A stretch of DNA of 64,000 bases from Larix kaempferi (GCA_027924585.1 BSBM01000140.1:8481001-8545000); one strand, 5' to 3'. Positions 23,628-36,590 are shown, counted from the first letter of the stretch. The notes: generated by a model from the sequence alone, not told the origin. Program-made: numbers and translations.

Positions 23628-24740
23628 TGTTGAAGCCCCAGATGTGTAGGTTGTTGGAATGGGTTTCAAGGCTAACAACAGAGGGTGAAGACCCAGCCTG
23701 AAAGGATTCAAAAAGCTCTACGCAAGAGCAGTTCTATCCCCAGACTATTTGGTGTAGTTAACTCCCACGGATATAAAGGCCTCCACTGACACTTATGGGT
23801 TTGATCTTGAAAGGATATGTCTTCCTGTGAGGGAAGATCAAAGTGTTCTAACTCTAGAAAGGAATCGATCTTAAAAGAAATCTAATCTAAGTTAAATCTA
23901 ATTTAAAGCAAGTGCTTTGAAAGATAACTTGATCTGAGGATTTAATAAGGTTGTTCACTAGTTTGACAGAAATGTGAAAATGGATCTATTCTTATTACTT
24001 CCAAAATACAATCAAACAATAAAAATTAAATTATAGTAGTTTGGAAATTAGGTGCATGCAAGATTATCCTATAGGTCTAATTCTAATTGAAAAATTAACA
24101 TTAATTTAATAATTTTTGTTAATAATTTGCAGAAATAGATAAATGTTTTAATTAAGTAAATTCATTTAAAACATAATACACACATATCATCAATTGAGAC
24201 AAATCCAAACTATATATCAATGCATGGGTTATTGATTGAAAAAAATTAAACAGTATTCATCGATAAACTGAAGTGAAAATCAACATTCATAAAAGAAATT
24301 TGATAAATTGACAAAAGAGGAATTAAGAGAAAACTAACAGTATTGGCTCAAAATTGCAAGAAATTACAATCTCTTCATTAATCAGAGTATCTCTAGTCTT
24401 GTTTTGCAGGTTTTATCCCCCCTACCCCATGAGACCTCTACCCTTTAAATAATAATTACAAAATAATCACAAAGGATAGACTTCCCATAAAACAGGGATT
24501 ACAAAATCAACTAACTGCTAAATCATCACCATGAGTGATTAATACTAAGCATTTCACAAAATTCCTAAAATATTTCATCACATACATTCGGTAAATATCC
24601 CGTAGTGAACTGTGAAAGATACCAACAATCTACTAGCTGTCCACGACCAATGACAAGGGAACTGAAAGATCTTTCTTAGAAGATTCACGATGATCAACAA
24701 TGTCCTCAAAAACTGAAAAGTCAGCCACTTATCCCTCCTT
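23628..24740 (-). repeat. 5' LTR of G1 (right boundary uncertain)
   Basis: On - the LTR ends CTGGGGCTTCAACA at 23628. A TATA-like TTATTTAAAGG lies near 24445 with a plausible R/U5 region downstream. The outer boundary is set only approximately, somewhere between 24700 and 24800, because no second LTR copy is visible for comparison. I see no genes in it. Confidence 0.6.
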
Positions 24741-24819
24741 CAAGGGGATTGGAGGAGTGACAAGTACTACATTGATTATAAAATCCTGGATAATTGTATC
24801 ATCTTGATCAGCATGTTTT

Positions 24820-25195
24820 CACTAGACAAAATTAGGAATTAATGACTAAAAAATGACTAAAATTCGACTATAAACGAGTATTTTTGAGTCGGTGACTAAT
24901 AGTAGCAGATTTCCACTATCTTATAGCTAGTCATATTTCACTGGTCATTAATTGGTTGACGTATTAGTCATTGATAGTCATTGATAGTCATTGATAGTCA
25001 TTGATTTAGACACTAATTTAGTCATTGATTGCCACAATTAATGACCAAATATATGACTAAATAAACTACTAGATGATAACATATTAATGACTAAGCTAAA
25101 TACGACTAAACATTAGTTGCACTATAAGATACTGGAAATTAGCTACTAATAGTCATATATATGTTATTTTGGTAGTTTTCTTAGTCACTAATTTA
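24820..25195 (+). repeat. Left terminal and subterminal repeats of the CACTA element
   Basis: After the CACTA terminus, ATGACTAAA and GACTA motifs recur. GATAGTCATT repeats almost in tandem at about 24972-25002. The mirror-image zone is 36590-36839. Such short dense motifs are the usual binding sites of the CACTA accessory protein. Confidence 0.78.
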
Positions 25196-25200
25196 TGATA

Positions 25201-25271
25201 GGGTACGGAGAATCGAACCACCAATCTCCTGTCTATAATTAGGCAGGTGCTCTACCATTGAGCTAGAACCC
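25201..25271 (-). tRNA. tRNA-like sequence, probably a pseudogene
   Basis: On - it starts GGGTTCTAGCTCAATGGTAG and contains a good A box (TAGCTCAATGGTAGAGC) and B box (GGTTCGATT). The acceptor ends pair only partly, the T stem pairs badly, and the anticodon arm is about three nucleotides too long (CCTGCCTAATTATAGACAGG), so no anticodon can be read safely. It may be a tRNA pseudogene or the head of a tRNA-derived SINE. It lies just inside the CACTA terminus. Confidence 0.6.
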
Positions 25272-25317
25272 TTTAAGAAGTTGTTATTGCTTGACAATGA
25301 TGATATTGAAAAAAAAA

Positions 25318-25541
25318 TTGCATCATTCAAGCATACAAAATAATGATTACCAAGTTACTATAGATCTGTAATGGCTTACCTTGTACTAGTCCTTCAAGTC
25401 TTTCAACTGCATTTATTAAGTGCAAATATATATTTGCACTTAATAAAATTAGTTGAAGAACTTGAAGGACTAGTACAAGGTAATCCATTATGGATCTATA
25501 GTAACTTGGTAATCATTATTTTGTATGCTTGAATGATGCAA
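25318..25541. repeat. 224-bp near-perfect palindrome (hairpin or MITE)
   Basis: Two arms of about 112 bp (25318-25429 and 25430-25541) are reverse complements with about eight mismatches and no spacer. The centre is GCAAATATATATTTGC. The outer ends are TTGCATCATTCAAGC and its complement. Transcription through it would give a long perfect-looking hairpin. It could be a foldback MITE inside the CACTA element or a young small-RNA locus. The flanks are A-rich and I see no convincing target duplication. Confidence 0.9.
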
Positions 25542-26015
25542 AAATGCAAAAATCCTAGGAAAAAAGTAACCTCTAAAAAAAAATTTTAAAATCAGATAGA
25601 AATTTTGGAATCAACAAGATAGGATCCCTTGTAATTTTCTTTAGTCTCCAATGGAGCAACTCATTACACAAAATGTATATAGAATAGTAAAAATAAATAT
25701 ACTACTAATTACATTTCACATCAAGAAGAATGGGCATTAGCTCTAACTACTCTTAGCCACTAGATAAATGAAAATGAAATGAGATGAAATATTAGCAACA
25801 ATACCTTCGAGTTTGCTTGCTGACAAGAAGTATGAATACTTATGTGATCATTTTATTTATAGGTGACTTAAACAACCACTAACATGCAATCAAGGCAAGA
25901 AACCATGTTCATATTGATATATAAATAAAATAAAATAAAAGTTAAAGATAGACTATGCCAATTCCACTATCATATATACCTCGAAAGAGAACTAGCAAAT
26001 CTCCCACAACTGTTC

Positions 26016-29000
26016 AACTTTGTCCAAAATTCCCACGTGGAGTAATAAGCGTATCGGTGGTATTATGTTGATTATTGTTGGAAGAATTTGGGGCTTTCTC
26101 TTTAATATTAAATACCATTCCAGTTTTGAATTCCAAGCTACCAATCACATCAAAGAATATGGATTCAACCTTGTCATTTGAATAGTCACTCTACATATTC
26201 ATACTATCTTGGAAAGATTTGGTGCAAGCTCTATCATTTACTTCATTTTGAACTACATCCAAACCTTTCTCAAGACTAGAGGCTTCAAAAAAGAGGAATT
26301 CTTCAGTTACCTTCTCTATTTCTCCTCTTCTTGTAGCCAGGAACTGCTCAAATTTCACAGGTTGAGATGTAGTATCCATTTCATTTTCCAACTGCAACTA
26401 ACAAACCAAATTAGAATTTCCATTTCTAACATTATCATGTAAATCCTCATCTTGCATAGAGATAGTTGCCTGAAAGACTTGACAGGAAGCACCATCATGC
26501 TTTTCAATCTGAACTAAAACGGAACCAGTGGTTGAAGCAATGTCTAACCCAATAGGTACCTTCTCTATTTCCTTCTGGCCTAGAGATGGAAAATGTTCTG
26601 ATCTTACACGCCAAGACACAGGCTCCATTCATTCTCTTGCAAATTAGAACACAAACCAGAGTTCCATCTTGGAGATGGAAAATGTTCTAAATTCATAGGC
26701 CAAGACACAAGCTTCATTTTGTTCTCCTAGTCCAAACTAGAACCCAAATCAGAGATTCCATTCTCAACCTTATCCTCCCTCATGGTTCCTTCTGAATTAC
26801 TGTTTGAAATCCCATAGTGTTCTTCATCTCAAATTAAATCAGGACAAGTCTCAAGCTGGAACGTTTCATATATTTTTGTTATTTTGCTGCATGAGAGGGA
26901 TGACAATTGTTCAGATTGTAAAGGCTTGGTTAGATCATTTGTCCTAGCATCAGAAAGAATATCCATTCCACGTCCATGACTAGGTTGAGGAATTCTAGTA
27001 CTACTTGCATTCAAAGCTTTACCAATCTCCACTATTGATGAGGCATTTGTACAAACATCTGAAGGGATCTTTTTCTGATCACTTCTTTGGAAAGATGAAG
27101 TTTGCTGAACCTTAGAAACACCAAATTTTTTCTGTGCCAACAAGACCAGACCGAAAACTTCAGAGTCTGGTTTAACCTGTGGCTAAAATGAAGGAGCTGG
27201 ATTGGATGTGATATAACTCTTCAAGGTAGCATTAGACAACAAATTGGAAGTCACTGGAGTGTTGGGTGGTACAATAGCATTATAGTTTGGAAAACTAAAA
27301 TTGCTCACAGAAATGGAGGATGGTATTGCACTAGGAACACCTGGGGGTTTCAATCTATTACGCTGATGAATACTTCTTGGCCCTCTGGGCATAGCCCTGG
27401 GTGGAAGGACACGATTGTCGATAGATATTCTGTGTAAGGAAGAGGAATATGGTGCACGGATCACTTTTGTCTGCAAACAACCAAAACAAAATTAGTTTGG
27501 TGATATTACATTTGCAGTCAAATGTCCCTTCACAGTTGTCATACAACAAAATGTATCAATGCATGAGGTCCAAGAAAGAGAATGTGGACTAATCGAATAA
27601 AAAAATCCTAGTTTTGGTGAAGGCATTCTCAAGCCTTAGGGATTTGCAGCAAAAGTGACAGGCAAAGCATTACTAGAATTACTTGGAGGATCCTTGGCAC
27701 TAAAAACCATACTATTAGAAGAAATGCTTATATGATCATCCTTTCTAGGAATTCTGGAGGCTGAGGGATTTGCAGTAAAAGTTACAGGCAAAGCATGGCC
27801 ATGATTACTTGGAGGATTCTTGGCACTAAAAATCACAATATTACCAGCAATGCTTATAGAATCATATTTTGTAGGCAAGTGCCCTGCGATTGTGTTCCAA
27901 AATTCTTGGTTCTTGCCAAATTTAGAAACTATTGAATCTGCAGATGTGTGTGCCCCTATGGTGGGCGCAAACTGCTCATGAGATGTGTGGGTCATAAATA
28001 ATGAACTACTGGTTGTCGAGGTAACAGAAACCATTGAAGAATTAAATGCAGGCATCCCATGACAAAATTGCACAAAAGATGTGCCAAGAAAATTCCCATT
28101 TATGTCTGAGTCTTTAGTCCCAGGTGTACCTTCCTTCAACATTTCAAATAGAGACTTCCTTAACTTTTCAATGCTACAAGAAAAAGAAGTTGGATGTTTT
28201 TTAGAATTCAAATTGTCAAATGCAGAAGAATTTGGCGATGGAGAAAATCTACTAGTGATGCCAAAATTTTCTTTTATCTTTGCTGGCGAGTTTCTGTGAT
28301 AGGGAGCCCTGGTCAAGCTAGATGCATGGACAACCATGGTCATTTCATACAATTTTCACTGCACAATTATAACCAATATGGCATTTTTATGTATAAATTT
28401 CCAATTTGAAACTTACAAAACCTAGAAACCTAATGCAAGTAAGCAACTTGCCTTTAACCAATTTAATACATATGCATACATCCCTAGAATAAATGCCATG
28501 GTACCCCCTAGAATGATATTGCATATTCTAGATCCCTAACAGGAAATACCAAACTGAATGATATCTTGGTAACAACACCTGGCACAGCATTTCCATGTGT
28601 ATATTTCATGCGTTTATGACCTTTAGACAAATTCTTTGTAACTATTGGAGGTGCAACAGAGCAATTCTTTCCATATGCATCATTTGACTGGCTTGCCTTT
28701 TCCAATTCCTTGGTGGATTTAGGACTTGACCTTTTTGAAGTTTGTTGAGTCAAGGAAACATGAATAATGATAATTATATATACCTCATTTTTCTTACTAA
28801 TTAAGTTTTAAGATGGGAACTGTAAGAAAGCAGCACAATTTCTAACATGCAAAAAAGGATATGTGAAGGGATCTCGGGGTCCAAGGGCATCCTTTTTCTA
28901 TGAAGGAGTCTCAAGAACTTTCATGGCAATGTGCCTTTTTTCTGTAGATAAATGTTTTCCTGAAAACACACAAGAAACAGAAAGAGAATCAAATGTTTGT

Positions 29001-29635
29001 GATGGGGGAATTCAATGCTGCAGTAATAATACAACACCAAAACTATTACTAGTAAACCTTACATTGGATGGTGGAAGTCCTAATGGTTGAGAAGGAAATG
29101 TTTCACAAGATGCAGCATTGCATATCTTATCAACTTCATTATCAAGTTTAGGCTTTGAAGTTTGGAGCTCTGTAAATAGTTTTTCTTCGAGACATTGTAA
29201 AGCCAGATCTTCTTCCCCAAGGCTACTGTTTGAACCAAAAGAACTTCTCACAGAGTCTTCCTCTTCAATAACAGGTAACACAGTATCATTTGATTTCTTG
29301 AAAGTCTTGTTCACAAGTGATAGCTCTTCAGGATTGAGAACCCCTGCAAAAGATAATTGATAGAGAACTCTACATAAAACAGAAATATAGCACACGAGCA
29401 AATAGAGTACAATAAAAATCCAATTAATAACAGCAAAAATTCAAAGAAAACACAACAAATATAGCACAGAACATAACAGTAGATACAACAGTAAGATTTT
29501 TGGTTGACCTTCACTAGTGAAGAAGGCTTTGTCCCATGCTAGACTTTTCCTCAAGTTGCATTGGCCTACCCTTCTTTTCCTTTTGGGTTGAATTGCTTCT
29601 ATACACAGTTGTGGTTGCTCCCCCTCCATGGCCAA
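26016..29635 (-). pseudogene. Decayed intron-containing plant nuclear-type protein gene (captured in CACTA)
   Basis: Exon 1 (29509-29635) starts with ATG and encodes a basic stretch KRKRRVGQ followed by LRKSLAWDKAFFTSEG. Exon 2 (29063-29343) follows a GT-AG intron in correct phase and reads VLNPEELSLVNKTF. The LRKSLAWDxAFFT-GVL start is a conserved N-terminus of plant-specific proteins that I know only as uncharacterized, serine/proline-rich families. Further downstream on -, coding-like blocks lie at about 28508-28740, 27636-28330 (S/P-rich with two ~37-residue internal repeats around SNxxxALPVTF), and 26016-27470 (exon start at 27470 after TTTGCAG, with PPRAMPRGPR and LKPPGVPSA). In-frame stops near 28905, 27180, 26830, 26740 and 26191 plus a frameshift near 26630 break it. 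Introns are kept, so it was captured as genomic DNA rather than as a retrocopy. Confidence 0.65.
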
Positions 29636-29954
29636 ACTAGTACCATTGTTCAGTTTGTCTGACCCACAGTTAAGACCACATCAGAATATATACCACATTG
29701 TCATCATTCCAATTCTGGATATGATGTTAGATAAGATAAGATAATTTTATTAATCTCCAACTAATGACCAAAAAAGTAGGTCAATGGAATTGCTGCATAC
29801 AAATATGTTATTACAAAGCAAGAGTACCAAACAGTTTCCTATAAAAAGCAGAAGACAGGAAAGGAAAGTAAAGTAGATCAGAGCATGGAATCTATGCTAG
29901 GTCATGGAAAACCTAAGGAACCCTCCAACTATATAAAGATGATACACGAAGAAG

Positions 29955-30902
29955 GAACTTAAAAGACAGTTTTGCAAATTTCCGTCGTCAGAAAAAAGTT
30001 GATGAGGCTCGGAAATATTTGGAGCATCTTTTCCTTAGAGCACCAACAATTGACAACCCAAATGATTGCAGTCCAAACTGGGATGTATCATCTGCAGAGA
30101 AATGTTACGGACTTACATTTCATTGACATTCTCACCTTGAGCAGGATATTACTATGGTTGTTGCACCAGAGTTTTCAAAGCAGTGGCTGGGCTGAGGTAA
30201 TAGCAAAGATAGTTCGAAATGCCTAGTCTATTCACTGAGAAACTGATTCATCAAGACATGAATGGGATGGAAATTCTAGTGTATCGTCTCCACTATTTCT
30301 TGCAATAGCCAGTTTCATTCCGACCAGTAAAGTTGCTAAAGTTTCATTTGGCCAACGAACTACCACCACAACTAATGTAGTGCTGAATCCCTACAATGAA
30401 AAATAACAATAGTTTGGATGCTCATGGAATAAATCATTCTAGGAACACGTGGATAGAATTTTCTGCAGATATGGATACTGATTTGTCCACTTGATTGACA
30501 CTGACTACTGCTGCAAAACCTTCTCTTCGAAATAAAGATGACCCTTACAGAAACTCGTGGTGCAAAATCTGGAGAGCTTGCACATATGAAGTCATGCTTT
30601 CAGTGCTATTCAACAAGGATTCCATAGCATCAAGCGTTTTGGAATTGACAAAATCTAGTAAAGAGGAGTTGTTGATGCTGCTGAATCAACTTGATGTTGC
30701 ACTTGCTGGAAGTGGACTTGGAATCATGTTTTATGTTGCTGCAAAGATGTTTTCTGTCAATGCACTCTTTGATGGTAGAAATATTTTGAATATTTTATTT
30801 GGGATTGGACTTATTTGGCTCTCAATTGGTGTTAGGAGTTTAAGAAGTGCCTTTTATTCTGTAGCAGGAATCAATGAAAAATTCAGGCCAAAACAAAGAT
30901 GA
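29955..30902 (+). pseudogene. Broken plant gene remnant ending in a two-helix membrane segment
   Basis: The first part (29972-30130) reads FANFRRQKKVDEARKYLEHL and APTIDNPNDCSPNWDVSSAE and then meets a TGA. Middle parts continue in other frames (for example SPLFLAIASFIPTSKVAKVS near 30290). The last frame (30495-30902) encodes a hydrophilic start, then LLNQLDVALAGSGLGIMFYVAAKM and NILFGIGLIWLSIGVRSL, two probable membrane helices, ending in a stop. I do not recognize the family with certainty. Several frame changes show it is a remnant. It diverges from the - strand gene at its left, with only about 320 bp between their starts. Confidence 0.55.
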
Positions 30903-33900
30903 AATGTATTGCTATATTGAAAAATGAGTTGAGCCGTGTCTTTTTCAAGGCTTTTATCCTGATGGCCTTCTCAGTTTTGAGGTTTGTGTAATTATATCTT
31001 TACAGGAACTGACCTAGGAATAATGATCAATTCCCTGGTCTTTCATATGTCATATATAGTTTTAAACTTTAATTTCTTGCACAACATTGGAAAATTTCTT
31101 TTATGAGATCCCTTTGTTCATGTTTTTTACAATTATGGGTTGTTTACTAGCGTATTTAGGGCCCACTATTGATTGATCCTTCTGATTGCATCATTGCAAA
31201 AACAGCAGTTTTCCATGTGATGTTTCTACTCCTTAATGGGGAATTATCATAATTGCACAATTCAATTTATGACCAATTGTTGGGTCCATTGAATATTGTA
31301 CCATGATTGCATGTTTTGGTATCAAGAATTGTTTAGTTTCTACCAGCAAAGGTACAACTGACCTTCTATCAATGTGCAAACCTGTTAGAAAATGGCAGTT
31401 TCTTACAATGATTTTCATAATTGGTTTTGAGAATTATGTTAGCCTAATCTTGGACTAGTCCATACATTTTAGACCTGCTTTGTAACTAATGAGAATTAGA
31501 ATTAGTGGGATGTGTTGGTTGGAGGCGACATGGCTAATGGCTTGAGACAAAGGTGCACAAACTTTCCCCAACTAGCCACTACTACTAGTCCATTTGCTCC
31601 TCTATATGAGGACATACCTTTCCTGAGAATTTCCGTTGCAAATTACCCCTAGGTGAGATGATCAAGCAGTTCTGCTTCTACTTGCACAAAATGATCCATA
31701 AAAAGTATAATTAGTTTTACTATTCTACATGGAGATTTGATGCATCTATCCATTTTAGATGTTGTTACTTTGTGCAGCCTTATGCTCCCTGCACTCTTAT
31801 GCTTTGATAGATTAGCACCATCAGAAGTAATTGATAATTTAAAGTAGCTAAGGTCTCCACCATGTCTGGTAAAATCAAACACGGGGAAGAGTTTAGGTAC
31901 AATAATATTTTGAGCATGAAGTGTGAAGATGTCAAATATTATGCCCACTATGAAAATTGAAAGATGTGGAGTTTGAAATGGAATAGAATGTGAAGTGTGT
32001 GGAGTTGCAAAGATTCTTAAGTCATATTGAGTATGAAACTACTACACCACAAAATGTGAAGCGGTGAAGCTACTGTGTAAACGCTATGTAAGTGCAAGTG
32101 TGAAGTTGCCAAGCTACCACAAAGTTTGTGAGATCCTGAATTGTGAAATTGTGAAGTTGTGTTCCAAGGTGCACAATCTTGGTTACAAAGAGTGTAAGGT
32201 AGGTGAGTGTGATCCTTCAGTAACAGTTATGATAGTCGAGTTTAATTTGCTTTTGAGGTGACTTGTGCAATAGACCCTAGCAATAATGAGTGTAAATGCA
32301 GCTTTCAACTTTTTGTTAGCACTATGAAGGTCTGTTTGTTACTATCATATCTTCAGGAAGTTACATTTAGCAGCTATTAATGAAAATATGGACTCTATAT
32401 CAAAGATATAATTTTGTAACGGTTATGTAAGCTCTTATAGCAAAATCTTAAATGTAGATAAAAATCATTTTTAAAGCAAAGAATATTTCAAACCAAAGAA
32501 AAAAATACAGAATCATAATGCAAATTCAATGGCTATTGAAGTCTTGACATTTAACATGGAAAAATATGGCAAATATTTAAAGAAATTTTGATGGTTAACA
32601 TATTTTTTTTGTAAAAGGTATTTTAGCCAATGGCAACAAATAGACAATAATATGTTTTCTGACATAGAGTTCCTGTGTGAACTACATTGATTGTGTGACA
32701 TATGGTGACAAAGAATTCTAAACTCCCGATAAAAGATGAAAAACATATAGCTTAACCTACAATTTGATTTAACCAAAGAAAATGAAAGTGGTATAAGACA
32801 AATTGATCAAAGCACAGAAAATGTCAACGATTCTATACTGTTTCCAGACTCTATACCCAATCAGGAAAATGACTTTTAAAATGGAATTTGACTAGCAAGT
32901 AACTCAACCAAACAGGTAGGAAGTAACTCAACCAAACAGTATGGCATCATTGCAAACAGGTGCATATATATCGAGACTGGGGAACTTGGACCTTAATCAC
33001 CTATGCATTTTTGGCTATCACAGGTCCCTGCTGATACAAATTCCTCACTAGACATATGACTAAAAACAGACAAAAACTCAGATTGTCCCAAAAATGCTGA
33101 AAGTTTGTCTGTCCTAATGCAATATACAAAGCTAGAGATCAATACATATTTTTTTATCTATGGTTGAGCAGGTTCATTCTATTGGTTAGTCATCGCCAAC
33201 AAATGATCACAAATAAAATCCCACGAAACCAATTCAATTGCACAAACAACACAAGCCCTAGCTCTAAACAGTGAAACTTATGTGCACAGTGTTAACAAAA
33301 AAGTATTGCATCACCTTAGCATTTGTGGCTTGCAGTAGTTGCCATTTAATATCAATCCAGTAATAAATACCAGATTAATACCCAAACCAGGAATCATCAA
33401 AATTAAACCAATGCCCAAAACAGGTATAAAAACAGGGATCGAGATCCGTGAAATGAGAAACATAGACACATTGTGGCAGGCGATAGCAATTGCCGACAAG
33501 ATGTCAAGATTTTGAAACTCATGAAAAAATTTATTGAATTCAACAAAATCCCATACAACACCACAGGAGAACATGGAGCTCTCGATCTCAGTCTACTTAC
33601 ACTACTCAACAATGGATCGAACAAAAGATACAAGGACAAAAGAGACCCCCTGAGACCTAGAAGAAATTCACAGGCTCAAATCCCATTGATACAGGATCAA
33701 ATCCCATTGACACCTGAATCATTGATTGGATGATACTTGTGCAAAAACAACGTGTGTTACATATAAAGACCCAACACAACATGTGCACCTATATGCATTG
33801 GGTTCAATTATGTCCCCACTTCATTTTATAATTGTTATTACAGTTATTTTCATACACACGGAACACTTCAATTAAACAATTAAATAATCACAAACACGAC

Positions 33901-36590
33901 TTCTCTAATAGTCCAGGGTATTCATGCAGAGCCATGATTAATTCAAATTATTATACATTGAAATCTTCAATCACGCCCAGATTAAAACCCACACATCAAT
34001 AGATTAACACAGATGTAATAACACCTGATACTTGGAGACAAAACACATTGATTTCATTAATTTGATCTGTGTAAATGATTCCTACAACTCAAGAATCCTT
34101 CTATCTCTTGTTGCTTGCCCTGATTTTACACAGCTTTTTGGGCGCTTCTAGTATGGCCTTGACGGCCATCTTGATTATTTTGTGCCAGGGCCATAATTAT
34201 GTGGAGTTTTTCTTTGCATGTGGAGGACCATATACGGAGGACCTTCTCAATTATGGTCATGGCCACCTTCTATGGCCCCAATATGGTCCTACATTTTACT
34301 GATCCCTAATGAAAAGGGATTCGATTTTTACTGTAAGAAAGGAAATAATGGTGATAAAAATTAGGGCTGGCCACTTCCTCGAATGTAACAGTTGCATCTC
34401 CAGGCACCACATACAAAGTTTTCAAAGCACCCATATGCATATAGTTCATACCTCTGACGAGTGGAACTTCTTTTGTTAGGTTTTTGTTCAAAATGTAGAT
34501 CCCCTAGTTCATACCTCTGACGAGTGGAACTTCTTTTGTTAGGTTTTTGTTCAAAATGCAGAGCCCCTGCAACAGGAGGGTTCCATTTGCGGGAAACTCT
34601 AGATTTGGAAAATGAAAATGAATTTTGTTTCTATATATTTTTTATTTTTTAGGAGGGTTCCATTAGCAGGAAACTCTAGATTTGGAAATGAAAATGATTT
34701 TTTTTCTATATATTTTTTTATTTTTTTATTAATATTAATAAATTACTAAAGTCACTCAATTCAAATATAGATAAATATATCATTTATTTTTATAAAATGA
34801 AATAAATAGGCTAGTCAACCTATGAATTATGGTAGCTTTTGCACCTTTCTGAATAATATTGAATCAAATCCTAGAACTCTTTCCATTATCTTTGTCTTTG
34901 TGACGAATTCTATTATAGATTTGAAAGGTTGATGAATTAAATAGCTATTATGGATAATATAAAAGTATTTCATTCTTAGAATTCACACCATATATATCTT
35001 CAAACCAAAATTACAACATTGTTAGCAAATTAGTATCGTAATTTTATAAATGTCTTATGCAACTTTTAGTCAATCACACCAATGTTGAGTCGATGTTGGA
35101 AGTATGGCCTCTTTCTTAATAAGATTTTTCAGAGGCCATTTCACAAATATTATATACCCCTTGCATAATGTAAGGTCTTCTCATTGTATGCATATAAAGT
35201 TAATAATAACCTTTATGCAATGGCAAGTAATGATAAATTGTTTCATATGAGAGATGTGGATAGGAATTCCTAAACATTTGTTCTATGAGAGATATTATCA
35301 CCATTTTGAGTGCAACATCAAGGATAGTTATTGGTGGAGATAGGATATCAACATTTTTACACCAAATTATAAGAAAAGAACTACAATTTTTGGAAGTTTT
35401 TTCACATAGCATGCCCATAGCTTTGGGGTTACACCACATAATTGAGTTTTCTTGCTTAGGTTATAACTATAATGGGGATTTATTATACGAAAGTAAACCA
35501 ACACTTATGTGTATAATCATCCCTATCTAGCGTTACATTTTGGTAGGGTAAACCAAAAAGTGATTCCAGTCATAGTTTAATGAGCCAAGGTCCTATTAGC
35601 ATGAACACACAAAACTCACTTTTACTTTATATAATGCTAGTAATCAATTTGAAATGTAATAATCTAATACATTAACTTTGCATTTATTTGTCCTATAAAT
35701 AGTGGAAAAACAATAAATTTTACCTATTTCATCGTCATTTCTTTGTGATCAATCATTAAAAATAGTTTACCATATTATATTTAATTTGATTGTTTTTGTT
35801 GGGATGCCAATACATGAAGGGCATTGGGGATTTCCTGTGCATTTTTTCATATTTATAAAATCAACAATAATTATCTACTTAACTAGCTTCACTTTTCTAG
35901 ATGTAGGATTAGATTTGGATGATTGAAATAAATTCCTACATTACAAGTACTTGATAAGGATCCAACATTGTAAATTGTCATAGTGTTTTATGATAGTGTT
36001 TTAGAGTTCCCTCCAAATAATATCATTATAATTTTAGAGAATTTATAGTGATTAATGCTTTATATGAAAATCTTAATAAGCCAAATCTACATACCAAAAA
36101 TCAAACGTGTAAAGGGACTTAGGTCTAAAGAACCACCCTTAAGATTAATTAATTTAGAAGCCAACTGGCATTCCAACAAGCACAAAGGACAGACAAATCT
36201 ATTTCACTTACGCGAGGGAGCACTCATGTCATATAGCATATTTGATCCTCAAACCTGCAAATGGATACATTTGGTACAGGTTTTTAAATCCCATTTAATC
36301 GGGTTTGAGCATGAAGGTAGGATATATCCCACGTAAGGGATGGCGATGATCAAGGGAAAATACAACATTTACAATTCCTGCTCTCGGAAAGGTGATTGGC
36401 ATATTCAATAGGCCCACAAGGGTTTTGTGGTTAGTGGTAAGCTTGACCTCTCCTTTCAGTTTACCCGCATGTGTTTTGAATTCACCTTACTTGGAATTAG
36501 TGGTTATGTTTCTAGGCACTTTTGTGTATCTTGGGTCAAAGGCAATTTGTTAAATTGTGTTGAAATTCACAATATAAACAACTAATTCAC
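30903..36590. other. AT-rich interior of the CACTA element without recognized genes
   Basis: No frame here shows a family that I recognize. Small frames (for example 33311-33574 on -, hydrophobic, and 36055-36336 on +) have no supporting motifs. A 24-bp tandem duplication (AAGTAACTCAACCAAACAG) occurs near 32885-32940. The stretch 31300-31650 has a promoter-like CTCTATATGAGGA but no matching LTR partner. Confidence 0.6.
34442..34727 (+). repeat. Two adjacent tandem duplications (63 bp and 77 bp)
   Basis: The segment from TAGTTCATACCTCTGACG is present twice with a 63-bp offset (34442 and 34505). Immediately after, AGGAGGGTTCCATT begins two copies with a 77-bp offset (34574 and 34651). The copies differ by only a few bases. 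They are non-coding and probably arose by replication slippage or break repair. Confidence 0.88.

Larger units (their letters stand above)
9851..24740 (-). mobile_element. Ty3/Gypsy retrotransposon G1, interrupted by copy B, no 3' LTR seen
   Basis: Reading right to left on - the order is LTR (from 23628), primer site, gag, protease, archaeal-type RNase H, RT, Gypsy RNase H, integrase. Integrase is cut by copy B at the H2C2 zinc-binding segment (FHVGPAGG, split after 18623 and resumed before 10901, with a CCTGC duplication). A conserved KGQGLC motif after RNase H and the second RNase H place it near Tat-type plant Gypsy elements. Frames are kept in one register over most of gag-pol but carry many stops, so it is dead. 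I find no copy of its LTR on the left, so the 3' end is lost or unrecognized. Confidence 0.85.

Noticed and set aside
31300-31650. Promoter-like CTCTATATGAGGA region, considered as a solo LTR
   Set aside because: No terminal TG...CA pair with a flanking duplication could be found and no partner copy exists in the window.
33311-33733. Overlapping frames of 78-87 codons on both strands, one hydrophobic
   Set aside because: No motif, no splice context and no conserved start; probably chance frames in the CACTA interior, though a captured exon remains possible.
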